DNA of 64,000 bases from Taibaiella helva (lineage in GTDB: Bacteria; Bacteroidota; Bacteroidia; Chitinophagales; Chitinophagaceae): the NCBI RefSeq assembly GCF_003545695.1, contig NZ_QUZZ01000003.1:248001-312000 (forward strand). Direction: 5' to 3'. Under the pieces are notes generated by a model, which saw only the letters and a list, made by a program, of their open reading frames with translations, did no database searches and had not been told where the DNA came from. A program made the position numbers and the translations under genes. Each line of letters opens with the position of its first letter. The first letter of the stretch is position 1. Below are positions 60,496 to 64,000 of this stretch, piece by piece.

Positions 60496-61635
60496 TCAGG
60501 CGAATACCTTCAGCTCCTGCCCCTGGATGAGGTATTGCACTTGTAGGGACAAGTACAGCAGCTGAGTCCTGGAGTGTGCATTGCGTTCGATATGATAGAT
60601 CGTTTTATTGATCGCTTCATCGATCTTTTCGTAGATCTCCGGTGCAAAGTTGCGCTGGGCCAGCTTCCCGGCAAAGGCTGCTTCATCCTCAGGCAATGAG
60701 GGCACATAGCCGGGTATCAGCGTCATACGCAGGGCATGGCCCAGTAATTGCTGCGTGAACAGGAGAAAGTTCTTTTGCTGCTCACGCCCGGTCTTACCCA
60801 TATCCTCCACCCATTTGTTGACGGTAATGCCATTATGGGTAAAGACGCCGTTGAACCACTCCCGCAGGGGCAACAGCAGATCGCTGCCGGTATAGTTCAG
60901 CAACTGCAGGGCATTGCTGTAGCTGCCTTCGGCCAGCTGCGCCGCCTGCGCGGCCCGCCGCGGATCGGCCTGATTACGGGTGACGAGCGCATCGGTGATC
61001 TCCGCTACGGTAAGCGGCAGCAGGTTCACCTGCTGAGTACGGGAGAGAATGGTGTTGAGCACATCTTCGGTCTCTTCCGCGATCATGAAGATAAGGGTCT
61101 GCTGCGGCGGTTCCTCAATCAGCTTCAGCAAAATATTCCCCTCCTTGCCCAGGTATTCTGGCCGCCAGATCAGCTGTACTTTATAGCCGCCTTCAAAGGC
61201 CGTCATGTTCAGTGTTTCGATAATGTCGCGGCACTCTTCAGCTGTGATATTACCCTGCTTGTTTTCGGCATTGATGAACTGCAGCCAGTCGAAGGTCGAT
61301 CCGTAGGGCGATTGCTGTACAAATTCCCGGAACTCGCCCATATAAACTTTGCTCGATGCTTTGACGCCTGGTTTGGGCGGTATGGAAGGAAAGCTGATAT
61401 GCAGATCGGGGTGGGCCAGCTTCTGCACCTTGGTGCAGCCGGCGCAATGGCCACAGGAATCCTGGTCACCCTTCTGTTCGCAAAAGATGTACTGTGTGAG
61501 TGCCAGCGCCAGCGCCAGGCCGCCGGTGCCTTCTTTGCCCGTGATCATCAGGGCATGAGGCAGCTTGCCCGAATGCCAGAGATTGAGTAATCCCTGCTTG
61601 GCCAGCGCCTGGCCGGTAACCTCGCTGAAATGCAT
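60496..61635 (-). CDS. holB: DNA polymerase III subunit delta-prime
   Basis: 379 residues. AAA+ clamp-loader fold: VTGQALAKQGLLNLWHSGKLPHALMITGKEGTGGLALALAL at the N-terminus. The P-loop lacks the usual Lys (GTGG in place of GSGK), fitting the non-ATPase role of delta-prime. A zinc-binding knot follows (CEQKGDQDSCGHCAGCTKVQKLAHPDLH, ~50-77), then GNILLKLIEEPPQQTLIFMIAEE and SRTQQVNL (SRC-like motif with Thr). It is the stator of the clamp loader that places the sliding clamp on DNA. Single gene between the BtrH-like and T9SS-protein genes. Confidence 0.93.
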   Translation of the reverse strand: MHFSEVTGQALAKQGLLNLWHSGKLPHALMITGKEGTGGLALALALTQYIFCEQKGDQDSCGHCAGCTKVQKLAHPDLHISFPSIPPKPGVKASSKVYMGEFREFVQQSPYGSTFDWLQFINAENKQGNITAEECRDIIETLNMTAFEGGYKVQLIWRPEYLGKEGNILLKLIEEPPQQTLIFMIAEETEDVLNTILSRTQQVNLLPLTVAEITDALVTRNQADPRRAAQAAQLAEGSYSNALQLLNYTGSDLLLPLREWFNGVFTHNGITVNKWVEDMGKTGREQQKNFLLFTQQLLGHALRMTLIPGYVPSLPEDEAAFAGKLAQRNFAPEIYEKIDEAINKTIYHIERNAHSRTQLLYLSLQVQYLIQGQELKVFA

Positions 61636-61670
61636 AGCACAAAGATACGCGCCTTAGCCCGAAAAGACAA

Positions 61671-64000
61671 TTACCGTATCAGGGTCACGTCACCTTTAAG
61701 CTTATAGGTATGCTCGCCGATGATGTAGTGCACCAGGTAAAAATAAGTGCCAAGATCGGCAGGCTTGCCGTTGAAAAAGCCATCCCAGCCTTGATTCACG
61801 TCCCTGGTGAAAAATACCCTTTGACCGAAGCGGTTATAGACGCTGAAATCTTTGAGCCGTACACGCTCGTCCTGGGGAACCAGCTTGAATACATCGTTCC
61901 TGCCATCGCCGTTAGGACTGAAGGCATTGGGCAGCAGGGCATTGGTCACATGTATGGTTACCGAATCTATAGCGCTGCAGCCTTCGGATGATATGCTCCT
62001 GAGATAATAAGTAGTTGTCTTTTCCGGTGCTACGGGTGGATTCAGCATATTATCGGGCGATACGCTGCCGGCAGGCAGCCAGATGAAGGAACCCGATGCC
62101 CGGCCGTCGAGCTGAGTCGATTCGCCGCGCTTAATGTCCTGGTCCAGGCCGGCGTCGACCGTTACAGGAGGTTGCATTTTGATCATTACCGTACGGTCGA
62201 TGGCGCAGCCCGTGTCGTTTACGATATGCACTTTGTAGTCGATATTCCGCGAAGGCCACACCCGGGCCAGCGCTGCATCCGTCTGGTCGATAGTCTCATC
62301 GGGCGTCCACAGGTAGCTGGTACCGCCATACGCCCGCAGCTGCAGGCTGTCGCCGGGACAGATGGTTGTATCCAGGGGAAGGGCGTACATGCGGCTGTAG
62401 TCAAACAGGGAAATATGGATCGTGTCTGTAGCGCTATCGACACAGGATGCCGTCGAGCTGTTACCTACATGTACGATAAAGGTTGTGCTGACTGAAGGAT
62501 CCACAGTAGCCCGCTGCTGGTTGCCGCCTGAAGTAACGGCGCCGGCAGGCTCCCAGCGGAAGCTCATATGGCTGTTCAGGTTGCTGACATTTGCGGAGAG
62601 CGTGATGGGGTGCGGATCACAGAGAAAGGTATCCCTGAAGGCAAGCAAAGGTTTGTCGGTATGCCTGACCACGATATTGTGTGTGGCAGTGTCATGCAGG
62701 TTGCATCCGGTTGCCCGTGAAGCCACGAGCGTAATGGTATAGCTACCCTCAGGAAAGGTATGTGTGGGCGAAGTTGCAGTGCTGGTAGTGCCATCGCCGA
62801 AATCCCAGAGATAGTCGTTGGCGCCTACGGAATGGTTGTCGAACATTACCTCATAATCGGCACAGCCGGTGTCTTTCGCATTATTGCCCAGCACAAAATC
62901 GGCGACGACTGCGCCGACTTCCATGTTGAACTTGTAGCTGGCGATATCATAATCGCCGAAGCTGGTCAGCTTGGTTGGAAAGACAACACCGGGTGTTGTC
63001 GGGAAACTGGCGTTATTGGTGCAGGCCGAATGATAGATGATCCCCTGCGGATCAAAACGGCTGGTGCCCCCGTCGACGTGTGTGCCCAGGGGGCCAAAAT
63101 AAGTACCATACAGCAGACTGGTAAAATCAGGGCTCAATGCGCCCAGCCAGAAGCTTCCGGGTGTAGTCTGGTAAGCCCCCGGCGAGAGCGGCTGGTTGCT
63201 GTTGGCGCCAAACCCGCTGAGGTAGGTATTGCCACAGATGTCGTGCATAAAAGCTGTGGGGACAAAACGGACGTTGTTGATAAGATTGCCCATACGGGTG
63301 GACAACAAAATGCCGGATAAGGTCGGGCTCAGCTTGGTGATAAAGATGTCGCCGTCGGTTACCGAAAACACCCCGGGAGTCGTAGGATAAGCCCCATCGG
63401 TTTGTCCCATGACATAGATATTGTCAGAAGCGTCGTTCTGTATCTTAAAAGCATGATCGTAGGCAGCGGTGCCCAGGTAGGAAGAACGTACCAGCCCAGT
63501 GCTGAGGCTGATGATGCTTACAAAGCCGTCGGTGCCGCCCTGGCTTGTGGTGTGCAATGCACCGGCTGTGGTAGGGAAATTGCTGCTTTGCGTGCCGCCG
63601 CAGATAGCGACATTGTTATTGCTGTTCAGCACCAGCGAAAAAGCAGCATCATCGCCGTTGCCACCGATAAAGGTGCTGTATTGCAGCGTTGTGAGGCTGG
63701 AGTCGAAGCGGCAGACAATGCCGTCCTGCCCGCCGCCGTGTGCAGGCTGCAGCGCGCCCGCAGTAACGGGGAAGTTGGGCGAGCTGGTGCTGCCCGCAAT
63801 ATAGATATGACCGTCAGGCGCAGTCAGTACCTCGCCCCGGTTGTTGTCGCCGTAATTGGGACTAAGGCCGTTGTTCAGGCCGTCGGTGCCGCTGCCGCCC
63901 AGGTAAGTTGCGGCTTTCAGTATGGCGCCGTCCTGGCTGAAGCGGGCGATATAAATATCCGTATTGCCATTGTAGGTATTGTCGTAGCAGCCTGTGGTTG
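61671..64000 (-). CDS. Large surface protein: beta-propeller (SBBP-like) repeats, PKD domain, T9SS type B C-terminus (partial)
   Basis: The frame runs off the right edge without a start, so the N-terminus is missing; 776 codons are visible. The visible N-terminal part has repeated blades of the kind '...GNTDIYIARFSQDG', 'TYLGGSGTDG', 'FPVTAGALQPAHGGGQDGIV', 'YSTFIGGNGDDAAFSLVL', 'FPTTAGALHTTSQGGTDGFV', i.e. SBBP-type beta-propeller repeats. Then a PKD domain (NDYLWDFGDGTTSTATSPTHTFPEGSYTITLVA), further Ig-like modules, and a type B sorting domain (NAFSPNGDGRNDVFKL, YNRFGQRVFF, GWDGFFNGKPADLGTYFY, KGDVTLIR). Exported through T9SS and probably surface-attached; ligand unknown. Confidence 0.85.
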   Translation of the reverse strand, partial: TTGCYDNTYNGNTDIYIARFSQDGAILKAATYLGGSGTDGLNNGLSPNYGDNNRGEVLTAPDGHIYIAGSTSSPNFPVTAGALQPAHGGGQDGIVCRFDSSLTTLQYSTFIGGNGDDAAFSLVLNSNNNVAICGGTQSSNFPTTAGALHTTSQGGTDGFVSIISLSTGLVRSSYLGTAAYDHAFKIQNDASDNIYVMGQTDGAYPTTPGVFSVTDGDIFITKLSPTLSGILLSTRMGNLINNVRFVPTAFMHDICGNTYLSGFGANSNQPLSPGAYQTTPGSFWLGALSPDFTSLLYGTYFGPLGTHVDGGTSRFDPQGIIYHSACTNNASFPTTPGVVFPTKLTSFGDYDIASYKFNMEVGAVVADFVLGNNAKDTGCADYEVMFDNHSVGANDYLWDFGDGTTSTATSPTHTFPEGSYTITLVASRATGCNLHDTATHNIVVRHTDKPLLAFRDTFLCDPHPITLSANVSNLNSHMSFRWEPAGAVTSGGNQQRATVDPSVSTTFIVHVGNSSTASCVDSATDTIHISLFDYSRMYALPLDTTICPGDSLQLRAYGGTSYLWTPDETIDQTDAALARVWPSRNIDYKVHIVNDTGCAIDRTVMIKMQPPVTVDAGLDQDIKRGESTQLDGRASGSFIWLPAGSVSPDNMLNPPVAPEKTTTYYLRSISSEGCSAIDSVTIHVTNALLPNAFSPNGDGRNDVFKLVPQDERVRLKDFSVYNRFGQRVFFTRDVNQGWDGFFNGKPADLGTYFYLVHYIIGEHTYKLKGDVTLIR

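Noticed and set aside
60496-61635. Broken Walker A (GTGG) in holB as a sign of gene decay
   Set aside because: Delta-prime subunits are not ATPases and often have altered P-loops; the zinc knot and the rest of the protein are intact.

Overview
The window looks like a chromosomal segment of a Bacteroidota bacterium, most likely near the Chitinophagaceae. Three lines of evidence support this. Several secreted proteins end in type IX secretion (T9SS) sorting domains, both the 'YPNP...' type A form and the 'NAFSPNGDGRNDxF' type B (gliding-motility C-terminal) form. Start regions repeatedly carry the Bacteroidota -7 box TAnnTTTG, and Shine-Dalgarno sequences are weak. Many families are typical of the phylum (DUF4271 next to HemD, UMF1 MFS, YkuK-like RNase H, cysteine-poor DksA). 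Most of the sequence has mid-range GC. Two places are visibly AT-rich: the first ~750 bases, and a ~360-base tract inside alaS. The genus assignment is inference.

Layout. 1-900: AT-rich lipoprotein gene, then tRNA-Asn. 0.9-5 kb (minus): glycosyltransferase fusion, SDR reductase, polyprenyl diphosphate synthase. 5.3-7 kb: a major OmpA-type outer-membrane protein with its own promoter and terminator. 7.4-9.5 kb: scpB, a YkuK-like protein, HU. 9.7-12.9 kb: two uncharacterised exported proteins in an operon. 13-19.4 kb: DegT aminotransferase, rsmA, a D-2-hydroxyacid dehydrogenase, greA, HIT protein, pnuC (minus), clpX and a small helical protein. 19.6-28.2 kb: cardiolipin synthase, a T9SS-exported sugar-dehydrogenase-like protein, MsbA-like ABC exporter, acyltransferase, NlpC/P60 peptidase, hemD and DUF4271. 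28.3-38 kb: alaS with an unusual insertion, patatin-like lipase preceded by a 38-codon ORF, DNA-binding-domain-less NtrC-type regulator, MFS transporter, YdcF, mdh. 38-48.5 kb: T9SS cargo proteins, S41 protease, NadR-like kinase, GNAT, GAF protein, small exported protein. 48.6-49.2 kb: gene-free stretch with a REP-like inverted pair. 49.2-58.5 kb: PglF/CapD-type epimerase, LMW tyrosine phosphatase, hisS, ileS, and a histone-H1-like/DksA fusion. 58.6-64 kb: a small conserved protein, a BtrH-like protein, holB, and a large T9SS type B protein cut by the window end.

How the genes fit together. This is mostly housekeeping: three aminoacyl-tRNA synthetases, transcription (greA, DksA-like), replication and segregation (holB, scpB, HU), proteolysis (clpX, S41) and cofactor supply (hemD, pnuC/nadR kinase, polyprenyl-PP). 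It is interleaved with envelope functions (OmpA, cls, MsbA, glycosyltransferases, capsule-type epimerase plus tyrosine phosphatase) and T9SS cargo.

No CRISPR array, prophage, insertion sequence or obvious defence island was seen. The most unusual points are: an ~80-90-residue AT-rich in-frame insertion in AlaS; a greA promoter whose predicted transcript starts almost exactly at a terminator-like hairpin; a T15 homopolymer against the -7 box of the major OMP gene; a DksA-like domain carried on a Lys/Ala/Pro histone-like arm with an internal start; and a glycosyltransferase fused to an apparently catalytically reduced phosphoglycosyltransferase-like domain.
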